Below, piece after piece: positions 1-6,807 of a DNA stretch of 13,917 nt. Origin of the DNA: an uncultured candidate division Zixibacteria bacterium (GTDB lineage Bacteria; Zixibacteria; MSB-5A5; GN15; FEB-12); NCBI GenBank assembly GCA_913009765.1, contig CAJVYT010000067.1, positions 1 to 13,917 of the forward strand, given 5' to 3'. The position numbers and the translations under genes were made by a program. Position 1 is the stretch's first letter, and each line of letters begins with the position of its first letter. The notes below the pieces were generated by a model, which was not told the origin of the DNA, did not search any database, and worked only from the letters and a program-made list of their open reading frames with translations.

Positions 1-64
1 TCTCCGATTTTTATCTCCTCGCTCCGGTGCGCTGTAAAGGGGAGGGTAAAAAACACCTTCGTTT
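1..64. repeat. Direct repeat copy A flanking the DUF4160/DUF2442 pair
   Basis: This 64-bp stretch recurs with a few substitutions and compensating single-base indels at 787-850. Both copies begin TCTCCGATTTTTATCTCCT and end TAAAAAACACCTTCGTTT. Each is itself an imperfect palindrome: the TTTTTATCTCC arm can pair with GGAG(G)GTAAAAA. Patchier similarity continues outside the core, for example AAGCGCATGATTATTTCTGT near 105-124 against AAGTGCATGATTAATCCTGT near copy B. The contig starts exactly inside the repeat, which would fit an assembly break at a multicopy element. The pair could be a non-autonomous mobile element, an intergenic repeat, or the trace of a cassette insertion. Confidence 0.75.
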
Positions 65-191
65 AAGCAGCGTAGCCTACACAGGCTTGATTCTCACAAG
101 CAACAAGCGCATGATTATTTCTGTAGGCCCTCTAATTATAGTTATCCGTCTGATTTATAAATAAGTTACAACATAGTGTATGATTTCGATT

Positions 192-428
192 ATGCCAACT
201 ATACTCCGAATAGGGCCTTACAGATTTTTCTTTTATAGTAATGAAGATGGTGAACCACCACATATACATATTCAATCCGATAGAAAATTGGCAAAATACT
301 GGTTACAACCTGTAAGCCTTGCAGGTTCTACGCGCTTTGCGGCCCATGAATTATCAAAACTAGGAAAGCTAGTAGAAGAAAATCGAGAGAAATTGATGGA
401 GGTTTGGAATGAGCACTTTAGCGATTGA
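192..428 (+). CDS. DUF4160 domain protein (toxin-antitoxin-like pair)
   Basis: A 78-residue protein that matches the DUF4160 family along its whole length: MPTILRIGPYRFFFYSNEDG followed by EPPHIHI. The ATG at 192 is preferred over the ATG at 180 because family members typically begin MPT-[IV]-L-R-I; the upstream start would add only MISI. No strong Shine-Dalgarno sequence is visible for either start. The gene overlaps the next one by 20 nt, an arrangement typical of DUF4160-DUF2442 pairs, which are often listed as putative type II toxin-antitoxin modules. No biochemical activity is established here. The conserved histidines of PPHIHI are present, so the protein looks intact. Confidence 0.85.
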   Translation: MPTILRIGPYRFFFYSNEDGEPPHIHIQSDRKLAKYWLQPVSLAGSTRFAAHELSKLGKLVEENREKLMEVWNEHFSD

Positions 429-663
429 AGTAAATCCATTAGCAGAGCATGTTGAGTGCACGGAGAACGAGATAATTGTTTCCCTTGCTGATGGGCGTAA
501 AATTTCTGCCCCATTAGCCTGGTTTCCTAGACTTTCACAAGCAACGAATGAACAACTATCTAAATGGGAACTATTAGGCGATGGTCAAGGTATTCATTGG
601 CCTGAATTAGATGAAGATCTCAGCATTAGCGGCCTTCTAAAGGGCGCACATTTCGACGGATAA
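409..663 (+). CDS. DUF2442 domain protein (partner of DUF4160)
   Basis: An 84-residue protein with the DUF2442 signature: a strand-rich N-terminus (residues about 20-35, IIVSLADGRKISAPLAWFPRL), then WELLGDGQGIHWPELDEDLSISGLL near the C-terminus. The tract G-x-G-I-H-W-P-x-L-D-E-D-[LI]-S is the family hallmark. The start ATG at 409 lies inside the DUF4160 gene and is preceded by GGAGG at 398-402 at a good spacing of 6 nt, so the two genes are probably translated together. In this pairing DUF2442 is usually guessed to be the antitoxin or DNA-binding partner; that role is inferred from context and not shown by the sequence. Confidence 0.87.
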   Translation: MSTLAIEVNPLAEHVECTENEIIVSLADGRKISAPLAWFPRLSQATNEQLSKWELLGDGQGIHWPELDEDLSISGLLKGAHFDG

Positions 664-683
664 GGTAGTAGGAGTATTTGAAG

Positions 684-734
684 CGGAGTAAAAACTTTTT
701 ACCGGTCTTCCGCTTTGTCAGAGTTTTTACTCCG
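684..734. repeat. Perfect 13-bp inverted repeat, REP-like or terminator
   Basis: CGGAGTAAAAACT (684-696) is the exact reverse complement of AGTTTTTACTCCG (722-734), separated by 25 nt. It begins 20 nt after the DUF2442 stop codon. There is no T-tract after the 3' arm, so it is not a textbook intrinsic terminator, although it could act as one in both directions through the A/T-rich arms. The arm motif GGAGTAAAAA resembles the GGAG(G)GTAAAAA arms of the direct repeats at 1-64 and 787-850, which suggests one related palindromic repeat family. A competing pairing AAGCGG (681-686) with CCGCTT (710-715) is also possible. Confidence 0.7.
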
Positions 735-786
735 ACCCTAAATATTAGTGTCGCGGAGACCATGGACGGTCAAGAGCGACCTCACT

Positions 787-850
787 TCTCCGATTTTTAT
801 CTCCTGCGTTCCGGCGCGCTGTGAAGGGGAGGTAAAAAACACCTTCGTTT
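787..850. repeat. Direct repeat copy B
   Basis: Second copy of the repeat at 1-64, in the same orientation, with an internal palindrome TTTTTATCTCC / GGAGGTAAAAA (11 bp including one G-T pair). Together the copies bracket about 720 bp holding the DUF4160/DUF2442 genes and the 684-734 inverted repeat. The two copies have diverged, so the duplication is not recent. The remainder of the gene-free stretch up to about 1000 is AT-rich and shows no further feature I can support. Confidence 0.75.
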
Positions 851-1000
851 GGGGTTGATCATAACGGACATCAAGTGCATGATTAATCCTGTGATGTTTA
901 TGGGGTTATTGCGTATTTTAAAGGAGACTTTTAGTACCTCCAGTTAATAGTTATGCGTAAAAAATAATTCTTATGATTTGGTTGATGTTTTTGTTAGCCC

Positions 1001-1062
1001 GTAGGTTGGGGTGAATGGTTTTCATGAACCCCAACATCTTAACTATGAAATTGTTGGGGTTC
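1001..1062. repeat. REP-like palindromic element (GTTGGGGTT type)
   Basis: Three arms of the same motif occur in a row: GTTGGGGT (1005-1012), GAACCCCAACA (1026-1036) and TGTTGGGGTTC (1052-1062). The second and third form a perfect 11-bp stem with a 15-nt loop, and the first can compete for the second. Sequences beginning GTAGGTTGGGGT and ending AACCCCAACA are common dispersed extragenic repeats in beta- and gammaproteobacterial genomes (general recollection, not a search). The three-arm form permits two alternative hairpins. Confidence 0.7.
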
Positions 1063-1090
1063 GCTGTCGCTTACCGCCGAAATGGGTAAG

Positions 1091-1119
1091 GGGCTGAGCG
1101 ATTAGCGAGGTCCCAGCCC
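1091..1119. repeat. Short palindrome GGGCTG/CAGCCC
   Basis: GGGCTG (1091-1096) pairs with CAGCCC (1114-1119) around an AGCGATTAGCGAG core. It lies directly after the GTTGGGGTT element and abuts the transposase fragment, and its composition resembles other GGGCTGAGCG-type extragenic palindromes. It may be another REP-like unit or part of the decayed insertion sequence boundary. Confidence 0.45.
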
Positions 1120-1352
1120 ACACTTTCCTGTATCGCTTCGGTTTGACGCTCAATGTGCACACCCATTTGTATATGTGTCTCATCGATGGTGTCATGACTC
1201 AAGGCCCAACGGGTTTAGTCTGCTACCAGGTCCAACTCGATGATGCTGATATTCAACGCGTTCGGAAAGCCATCCGAAAACAGGTGCTGAGATTGCTCGT
1301 ACGTTGCGGCTTATTGACGCCCGGAGCGGCCGACCAGACTGTCAGCTGGTAA
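1098..1352 (+). pseudogene. IS91/ISCR-type transposase fragment
   Basis: The open stretch reads AHTFLYRFGLTLNVHTH then LYMCLIDGV (from about 1116 to 1190), followed by about 50 residues with a helix rich in R/K and GLLTPGA. The L-N-x-H-x-H-x-[HY]-x-x-x-[IL]-D-G-V core is characteristic of the HUH-type transposases of the IS91/ISCR group, where the two histidines bind the catalytic metal ion. Only about 85 codons are open against roughly 300-500 in complete enzymes. There is no credible start (a TTG at 1143 would cut off the motif's beginning), and neither the N-terminal zinc-binding region nor the C-terminal tyrosine motif is visible. I read it as an internal relic, not a gene. Its GC content is above that of the flanking DNA. 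Confidence 0.6.
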
Positions 1353-1815
1353 TCCCGCCCGCCTCACACTCGCACCTGCGCCCGGGGCCGGTATCCCTCT
1401 GTGCCGATGACGGCCAAAACCCGGTCCTTCCCTTCAAGAGGTTGCTCGAGCACTTCAAATCGGCTTACCTCCCCTCTTAGCTCACTATCGACTTGACCAC
1501 GAGTTGCCTGAGTAATAGATTAGCCCGAGAAAGCGGCCTGAATTTCCTATCCATATTGATTGTCGCCTGAATTGGCAGGAGGTTGCCAACTAGTATTTGT
1601 GCGGAACACATTATGTATTCTGCATGGCGGTAGCGTGCCTGATGTTCGTGATCGTGAATCCTATAAACATAGGGATACTCAAGGATTTGGAGGATTAGCA
1701 GAAATCAATACATCTGGCTAAAAATATTTACGAGTTTACAAGAATCTACTCAAGAGAACGATGTAGCTAAATTGGCAACCACCGACCCTTGGTTTACGAC
1801 TCACTATTCAAGATT
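1353..1815. other. Gene-free stretch with two short open remnants
   Basis: No convincing gene. On the minus strand, codons from 1519 down to the stop at 1364-1366 stay open for 51 residues and encode RFEVLEQPLEGKDRVLAVIG followed by TEGYRPRAQVRV; this has protein-like composition but no start codon and no family I can name. On the plus strand 1560-1721 is open for 53 codons and includes DRESYKHRDTQGFGG; it too is unassigned. Between them, GGCCTGAATTTCC (near 1535) and CGCCTGAATTGG (near 1565) form a loose direct repeat that might be an insertion-sequence end. The stretch is best regarded as decayed mobile or accessory DNA. Confidence 0.4.
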
Positions 1816-2811
1816 ATGATTTTAATTACAGGTGCCACAGGTTATATCGGTCAGCACTTGGTCAATACTTTGCGCCAGCGAAATGCGAAGGTATGCACTT
1901 TGGTGCGGGATCTCACCAGAATCGGACAAGTCTGGCCGGAAGGAGCGGTGGAAGGTCGTTATGGAGACCTTGCCAAACCCGAAACGTTGAACAATGTATG
2001 TAAGGGAATTGATACGGTCTTTCATTTAGCCAGCTATGCGCAGAATGAAGACAAAAATGTGAGTGAACATGAGGAGCTCCATTGGTCGATTACGGTGACA
2101 GGAACCCAGGCACTGTTGGCAGAAGCTGCCCGGAAAGGCGTAAAACGGTTTATCTTTTTAAGTACAGTCAAGGTCATGGGAGAAGGCGGCACAACTTGTT
2201 TGGATGAGTCTAGCCTGGCTGCTCCTAAGTCATCTTACGGCCGGGCCAAATTGGCTGCAGAGAAGTTGGTGTCAGAAGCAGGAGAGAAGCATGGAATGCA
2301 TGTGTGCAATTTGCGCCTGCCACTGGTATACGGACTTGATTACAGGGGTAATCTTGCACGCATGATTGCGTCCATCAATAGTGGATGGTTTCCACCCCTT
2401 CCCGAAGTAAACAATAAACGCTCACTGGTACACGTGGACGATGTTATCCAGGCGTTATTGCTTGCGGCGGAAAAACCCGTGGCCCGGAATAAGACCTATA
2501 TCGTTACCGATGGCCAGGTTTATTCCACGCGTCATATCTACACGTTAGTCTGCCAGGCTCTGGGGAAACCAGCGCCCCGCAGGACTATTCCCGTTACCAT
2601 CTTGCGTCTGGGGTCAATATTTGGCGACATAATTGGCCATGTAAGTGGGAGACCCATGCCGTTGAATAGTGAGGTTTTGGAAAAGCTACTGGGTTCGGCC
2701 TGGTACAGCTCCGAGAAAATCAGCCGCGATCTGGGATATCACGCACAACATACGTTGGAAACAGGCCTTCACGAGATGGTAGAATCGTACAAAAGAACGA
2801 GTAGAGCATGA
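1816..2811 (+). CDS. NAD(P)-dependent nucleotide-sugar epimerase/dehydratase (extended SDR)
   Basis: A 331-residue protein of the extended short-chain dehydrogenase/reductase family. The N-terminal Rossmann motif TGATGYIG is at residues 5-12. The catalytic triad is visible as S116 (in FLSTVKV) and Y141-x-x-x-K145 (YGRAK). The C-terminal half holds the sugar-nucleotide-binding region. STVKV followed by GE resembles the SS-[IV]-K-V-x-G-E tract of WbpV/UDP-GlcNAc-4-reductase-type and related UDP-hexose epimerases, but substrate and exact reaction cannot be told from sequence. The ATG at 1816 is chosen because it places the glycine motif at the usual distance from the N-terminus; a TTG at 1789 would add nine unlikely residues. 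No strong ribosome binding site is seen. It is 256 nt upstream of rmlB and probably contributes a sugar to the same polysaccharide. Confidence 0.85.
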   Translation: MILITGATGYIGQHLVNTLRQRNAKVCTLVRDLTRIGQVWPEGAVEGRYGDLAKPETLNNVCKGIDTVFHLASYAQNEDKNVSEHEELHWSITVTGTQALLAEAARKGVKRFIFLSTVKVMGEGGTTCLDESSLAAPKSSYGRAKLAAEKLVSEAGEKHGMHVCNLRLPLVYGLDYRGNLARMIASINSGWFPPLPEVNNKRSLVHVDDVIQALLLAAEKPVARNKTYIVTDGQVYSTRHIYTLVCQALGKPAPRRTIPVTILRLGSIFGDIIGHVSGRPMPLNSEVLEKLLGSAWYSSEKISRDLGYHAQHTLETGLHEMVESYKRTSRA

Positions 2812-3002
2812 AGAGTGAAATAGTTAAAAAAAGACTTCTTTGAAGTTAATTCTACTAAAAATAAAGGGGGAGCGAGGTTGGTTTTCGACGATCTCATAGT
2901 CCTTCATATTGCCTGTACCAGCCTTTAACCTGACGGTCTGGCTGATTTATCATTTTTGTAATCGCGCATCAGCGTCGGAACACGGCGATTCTCGTAATCT
3001 TA

Positions 3003-3040
3003 ATTATAGCTTATCGTCAGATAACAGCGTCAGCTATAAT
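3003..3040 (+). promoter_or_regulatory. Putative rml promoter -10 within a nested dyad (operator-like)
   Basis: A perfect TATAAT lies at 3035-3040, 27 nt before the rmlB ATG. The -35 position is poor (TTATCG at 3011-3016 with an 18-nt spacer). The -10 box is the right end of a perfect 8-bp inverted repeat, ATTATAGC (3003-3010) / GCTATAAT (3033-3040), and inside it sits a second palindrome TTATC-GTCA-GATAA (3011-3024). A repressor or activator could bind here. This is inference from pattern alone; the rest of 2812-3067 shows no gene I can support. Confidence 0.45.
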
Positions 3041-3067
3041 AACCAATTATATCCAAGGGATGGAGTC

Positions 3068-4153
3068 ATGAGTCATATAAAAACAATCCTTGTTACTGGT
3101 GGTGCCGGCTTTATCGGCTCGAACTTTATATTGGACTGGATAGCGGAAACGGGCGGGAAGGTTATCAATATCGATAAACTTACTTATGCCGGAAACCTGC
3201 AAAATCTAGCAAGTCTTGAGAATAACTCACAGCATATCTTTATTAATGGAGATATTAACGATCATAAACTAATCGAAGGTTTATTAATAAACTACCAGCC
3301 CAGCGCAATTGTACACTTCGCTGCGGAAAGTCATGTTGATCGCTCAATTCATGGCCCGGAGGACTTTATTTATACTAACGTAAACGGGACATTTCATTTA
3401 CTTGAGGCAACACGGTTATACTGGACGAAACTTCCAGGTAAGCAACGAACAGAATTTCGTTTTCTGCATGTCTCTACGGATGAGGTCTACGGTGCTTTGT
3501 CGTTAGAAGACCCCCCTTTTACAGAAACCACGCCTTATGCGCCTAACAGTCCTTATTCGGCGAGCAAGGCCGCCTCTGATCATTTGGTCAGAGCGTATCA
3601 TCACACCTACGGTTTGCCTGTTGTCACCACGAATTGTACGAATAATTACGGGCCCTATCAGTTTCCTGAGAAACTGATTCCTCTGACAATCCTGAATGCA
3701 CTAGAAGGTAAATTTCTGCCCATTTATGGGGATGGAAAAAACGTACGTGATTGGCTCTATGTCAACGACCATTGTGAGGCGTTGCGAGTCGTTTTGGAGC
3801 AGGGTTGTGTGGGCGAAACATACAATATTGGCGGCAAGTGCGAAAAAACCAATATCGAGGTAGTCAAAATAGTTTGTGCAATTCTGGATGAACTAAAATC
3901 CGAATCTAATCATGCACCGCATGCCTCGCTCCTCAAATTTGTTAAGGATCGCCCCGGACACGATCATCGTTATGCCATGAATATCCATAAAATCGAACAC
4001 GAACTTGGTTGGTCCCCGAAGGAGTCTTTTGATACAGGCATACGTAAGACAGTCGAATGGTATCTGGATAATCTCGATTGGGTAGAAGGCATCAGCACAG
4101 GGGCCTATAAAAAATGGGTTGATACCAACTATAAAGACAGAGCAGCACTATGA
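3068..4153 (+). CDS. rmlB: dTDP-glucose 4,6-dehydratase RmlB
   Basis: Converts dTDP-D-glucose to dTDP-4-keto-6-deoxy-D-glucose, the second step of dTDP-L-rhamnose synthesis in the cytoplasm. The protein has 361 residues, the usual family length. NAD-binding TGGAGFIGS is at 10-18, [12 protein letters not shown] at 83-94, the dehydratase pair D138-E139 lies in STDEVYG, and the Y163-x-x-x-K167 pair lies in [20 protein letters not shown] follows. The ATG at 3068 is chosen because AGGGATGGAG lies just upstream and the protein then begins [17 protein letters not shown] as expected; a TTG at 2909 would add 53 residues without family similarity. It overlaps rmlA by 4 nt (ATGA), so the two are likely translationally coupled. 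Confidence 0.97.
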   Translation: MSHIKTILVTGGAGFIGSNFILDWIAETGGKVINIDKLTYAGNLQNLASLENNSQHIFINGDINDHKLIEGLLINYQPSAIVHFAAESHVDRSIHGPEDFIYTNVNGTFHLLEATRLYWTKLPGKQRTEFRFLHVSTDEVYGALSLEDPPFTETTPYAPNSPYSASKAASDHLVRAYHHTYGLPVVTTNCTNNYGPYQFPEKLIPLTILNALEGKFLPIYGDGKNVRDWLYVNDHCEALRVVLEQGCVGETYNIGGKCEKTNIEVVKIVCAILDELKSESNHAPHASLLKFVKDRPGHDHRYAMNIHKIEHELGWSPKESFDTGIRKTVEWYLDNLDWVEGISTGAYKKWVDTNYKDRAAL

Positions 4154-5028
4154 GAAAAGGGATTATTCTGGCTGGCGGTAGCGGGACCCGGCTCTATCCG
4201 GTGACCCATACAATATCAAAGCAGTTATTGCCAATCTATGACAAACCTATGGTCTACTATCCGCTCGCCACGTTGATGCTGGCGGGGATTAGAGACATTT
4301 TATTGATTTCAACGCCACAAGATACACCCAGATTCGAGCAACTACTCAATGACGGTGGCCAATGGGGGCTTAATATCACCTACGCTGTCCAGTCAGAACC
4401 TAACGGTATAGCGCAGGCTTTTATCATAGGCGAGAAATTCATTGGGAATGACCCCTGTGCCCTGGTACTCGGGGACAATATTTTTTACGGTCATGATTTA
4501 ACCAAGCAGCTTCAGCGGGCCGCAAACCGAGACTCCGGTGGTACGGTATTTGCCTACCCTGTTCGGGACCCTGAGCGCTATGGCGTGGTGGAATTTGACA
4601 AAAATGGCAAGGTGTTGAGCCTCGAAGAAAAACCGAAGCAGCCTAAATCACGCTATGCCATAACGGGGCTATATTTTTATGACAATCAGGTGGTCGATAT
4701 CACACGCTCGCTCAAGCCATCTGCACGAGGCGAGCTAGAAATCACGGATGTCAACAAACGCTATCAGGAACAAGGGCAGCTCGATGTGGAAATCATGGGC
4801 CGCGGAATGGCGTGGTTGGACACAGGCACCCACGAATCTCTCCTTGAGGCATCGGTATACGTTGAGACCATCGAACGTCGGCAGGGCCTGAAAATCGCCT
4901 GTCCGGAAGAAATTGCCTATCGCATGGGGTATATCACTGCCGAACAATTAGAGGAACTTGCTGCGCCTTTAAAGAAAAATGGCTATGGACAATACCTGCT
5001 TGGGTTGTTGCGCGAACAAGTATTTTAA
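4150..5028 (+). CDS. rmlA: Glucose-1-phosphate thymidylyltransferase RmlA
   Basis: Catalyses glucose 1-phosphate + dTTP to dTDP-glucose + pyrophosphate, the first and usually feedback-inhibited step of the dTDP-rhamnose pathway. The 292-residue length is standard. The nucleotide-binding signature GGSGTRLYP is at 9-17, [15 protein letters not shown] at 24-38, the metal-binding LGDN (D109) at 107-110, and EEKP at 159-162. The C-terminal portion ([16 protein letters not shown]) is the conserved allosteric-site region. It starts inside the last codons of rmlB. Confidence 0.97.
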   Translation: MRKGIILAGGSGTRLYPVTHTISKQLLPIYDKPMVYYPLATLMLAGIRDILLISTPQDTPRFEQLLNDGGQWGLNITYAVQSEPNGIAQAFIIGEKFIGNDPCALVLGDNIFYGHDLTKQLQRAANRDSGGTVFAYPVRDPERYGVVEFDKNGKVLSLEEKPKQPKSRYAITGLYFYDNQVVDITRSLKPSARGELEITDVNKRYQEQGQLDVEIMGRGMAWLDTGTHESLLEASVYVETIERRQGLKIACPEEIAYRMGYITAEQLEELAAPLKKNGYGQYLLGLLREQVF

Positions 5029-5052
5029 AAAACCTTATCTGTAAGATTAGTT

Positions 5053-5080
5053 ATACCTCAATGCGCAATATCTTAGGTAT
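5053..5080. repeat. Weak inverted repeat in the rmlA-rmlC gap
   Basis: ATACCT (5053-5058) and AGGTAT (5075-5080) could form a 6-bp stem with a 16-nt loop within the 72-nt AT-rich gap. No T-tract follows, so transcription probably continues into rmlC. It might be an mRNA-stability or processing site, or chance. Confidence 0.25.
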
Positions 5081-5100
5081 TACATGTTACGATTTACTCT

Positions 5101-5688
5101 ATGAATGTCACCAAAACTGCAATCCCGGAAGTGCTAGTATTAGAACCCAAAATATTCGGTGATGAACGTGGTTTCTTCTACGAAAGCTATAACTCAAAAA
5201 TACTCGCAGAGAAAGTGGGCATCACAGATATCTTCGTGCAAGACAATCATTCTAGTTCCATGAGAAACGTATTACGTGGATTGCATTATCAGATAAAACA
5301 ATCGCAAGGGAAGCTAGTGCGTGTTATCGCCGGTGAGATATTCGATGTGGCAGTGGATATTCGGAAAAGCTCACCCACATTTGGAAAATGGATCGGAGAG
5401 AACCTCTCTGCAGAAAACAAGAAAATGTTTTGGATACCTAAGGGTTTTGCCCATGGCTACGTTGTTATTTCAGACGTTGCCGAGGTACTCTACAAAACGA
5501 CAGATTACTGGGCGCCGGAGCATGAGCGTTGCATTGCATGGAACGATCCTTCGCTTAATATTGCATGGCCAACAGAAGGCGAACCTAAATTATCAAAAAA
5601 AGATCAGCAAGGATTACCATTATCCAGAGCAGAATTATTTGATGATATAAATCAAGAATCCTCTCCAGAGGGAAAGGGCAGGGAGTGA
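5101..5688 (+). CDS. rmlC: dTDP-4-dehydrorhamnose 3,5-epimerase RmlC
   Basis: Epimerises C3 and C5 of dTDP-4-keto-6-deoxyglucose, the third step to dTDP-L-rhamnose. It is a 195-residue cupin, slightly longer than the usual 180-185 because of an acidic/polar tail (INQESSPEGKGRE). Family landmarks are FGDERGFFYESY at 19-30, QDNHSSS at 47-53, RGLHYQ at 59-64 with the catalytic-base histidine H62, the FAHGY segment at 116-120, and Y131 in the position of the catalytic acid tyrosine. No clear Shine-Dalgarno precedes the ATG, but the start fits the family N-terminus. It ends 13 nt before rmlD. Confidence 0.96.
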   Translation: MNVTKTAIPEVLVLEPKIFGDERGFFYESYNSKILAEKVGITDIFVQDNHSSSMRNVLRGLHYQIKQSQGKLVRVIAGEIFDVAVDIRKSSPTFGKWIGENLSAENKKMFWIPKGFAHGYVVISDVAEVLYKTTDYWAPEHERCIAWNDPSLNIAWPTEGEPKLSKKDQQGLPLSRAELFDDINQESSPEGKGRE

Positions 5689-5701
5689 GGGAGTATTATA
5701 A

Positions 5702-6631
5702 ATGAATGCCTCACCCACGATCCTTCTTACAGGAAAGAATGGCCAGATTGGCTGGGAACTCCAACGCACCATTGCACCCCTTGGTAATGTAATTGCCCTT
5801 GGACGACAGGAAATGGATCTCGCTGACCCAGATTCAATCAGGCGAGTCATTCGCGAGACCAGGCCAAATCTTATCATAAATGCAGCCGCCTATACGGCAG
5901 TAGATAAAGCCGAAGAAGAAGCGGAACTGGCCATGGCTGTCAACGGTGTAGCCCCCGGGATCATGGCAGAGGAGGTCAGGCGCATTGGGGCTGCTATTGT
6001 TCATTACTCTACTGACTATATTTTTAACGGAACAAAAAATAAACCATACACAGAAGAAGACGAGCCAAATCCCTTTAGCGTGTATGGAGAAACCAAGTTG
6101 GCAGGCGAGAAAAGCATTGTCGCGACAGATGTCCCATACCTTATATTACGCACAAGCTGGGTGTATGGGATGAGAGGCAAAAACTTTCTTTTAACGATCC
6201 TAAGGCTTGCCAGAGAAAAACAGGAGTTGTCTATTGTTAATGACCAGATCGGGGCACCTACCTGGAGCGGACAGATAGCTGAGACCACTGCCAAAATATT
6301 GACACATAGAAATCACTCGCCTGTTAAAGATTTTATAGAGAGTTTACTTGATACTAGCGGCATTTATCATCTTAGTGCTGCTGGTGAAACTACATGGTAT
6401 GACTATGCAAAGCGTATATTAGAGTATGCTTCCCAGGCTGGACTATTAGCGGAAAGCCCAATACCAAAGTTGATTGGCATACCAACAAGTGATTATCCAA
6501 CACCGGCGACAAGACCAATGTATTCAGTGCTTTCAAATAAGAAACTTATCAACGTATTCGGTATTAAGCCCAAGACCTGGGACAATGACTTGAAGCATTG
6601 CATGAGTAATATCGCATCATGGGCCACATAA
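5702..6631 (+). CDS. rmlD: dTDP-4-dehydrorhamnose reductase RmlD
   Basis: Reduces dTDP-4-keto-L-rhamnose to dTDP-L-rhamnose with NAD(P)H, the last step of the pathway. A 309-residue SDR protein of typical length: nucleotide-binding GKNGQIG at 11-17, INAAAYTAVDKAE at 59-71, STDYIFNG at 103-110, Y128-x-x-x-K132 in VYGETK, then RTSWVYG. A purine-rich GAGGGAG just upstream of the ATG serves as ribosome binding site. It closes the rmlB-A-C-D set. Confidence 0.97.
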   Translation: MNASPTILLTGKNGQIGWELQRTIAPLGNVIALGRQEMDLADPDSIRRVIRETRPNLIINAAAYTAVDKAEEEAELAMAVNGVAPGIMAEEVRRIGAAIVHYSTDYIFNGTKNKPYTEEDEPNPFSVYGETKLAGEKSIVATDVPYLILRTSWVYGMRGKNFLLTILRLAREKQELSIVNDQIGAPTWSGQIAETTAKILTHRNHSPVKDFIESLLDTSGIYHLSAAGETTWYDYAKRILEYASQAGLLAESPIPKLIGIPTSDYPTPATRPMYSVLSNKKLINVFGIKPKTWDNDLKHCMSNIASWAT

Positions 6632-6672
6632 ATCATTCTCTGAGTCCGGCCGAGATGTTCGCCAGTTTTTAG

Positions 6673-6807
6673 CGACATCGTGGTTTAATTATGGAGATGA
6701 CTAAACGAGAAATTATTGGTTGGTATAGAGGTTCTATGATGAGGTTATTGTGGTCATTCTTTAATCCCCTTTATTTAAATGTCCAGTTGCGGGAGTTTCA
6801 ATCGTGA
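6673..6807 (+). pseudogene. Decayed partial copy of the wzm 5' region
   Basis: In-frame translation from 6673 gives RHRGLIMEMTKREIIGWYRG and SMMRLLWSFFNP, colinear with residues 20-50 of the intact permease next door (EHRNLILQLTKREVIGRYRG, SVMGLLWSLLNP). The nucleotide match runs for about 100 bp and is diverged, with the intact equivalent lying 185 bp downstream. After NPLY the similarity is lost. A tag stop at 6670-6672 precedes it. The fragment can be read as a 38-codon ORF from ATG 6691 ending with TGA at 6805-6807, which overlaps the GTG start of wzm by 4 nt. It may therefore survive as a leader peptide coupled to wzm translation, or be simply the scar of a replaced export cassette. Confidence 0.8.

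Noticed and set aside
65..180. Integron attC site around the small gene pair
   Set aside because: A TAGTTAT(C/G)CGT motif occurs after both repeat copies (near 146 and 950) and ATAAC near 862 could pair with it, but no consistent R''/L''/L'/R' box structure with matching arms is present.
2909..3067. N-terminal extension of RmlB from a TTG at 2909
   Set aside because: The 53 extra residues show no family similarity, cross the predicted promoter, and the ATG at 3068 has a good ribosome binding site and the expected RmlB N-terminus.
5321..5650. 109-codon open frame within rmlC
   Set aside because: It is an alternate-frame shadow; the rmlC frame carries all the conserved cupin motifs.
6654..6679. 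Terminator after rmlD (GATGTTCGC / GCGACATC hairpin)
   Set aside because: The 8-bp stem has a bulge, no T-tract follows, and the sequence runs directly into the wzm remnant. It is noted only as a possible weak hairpin.
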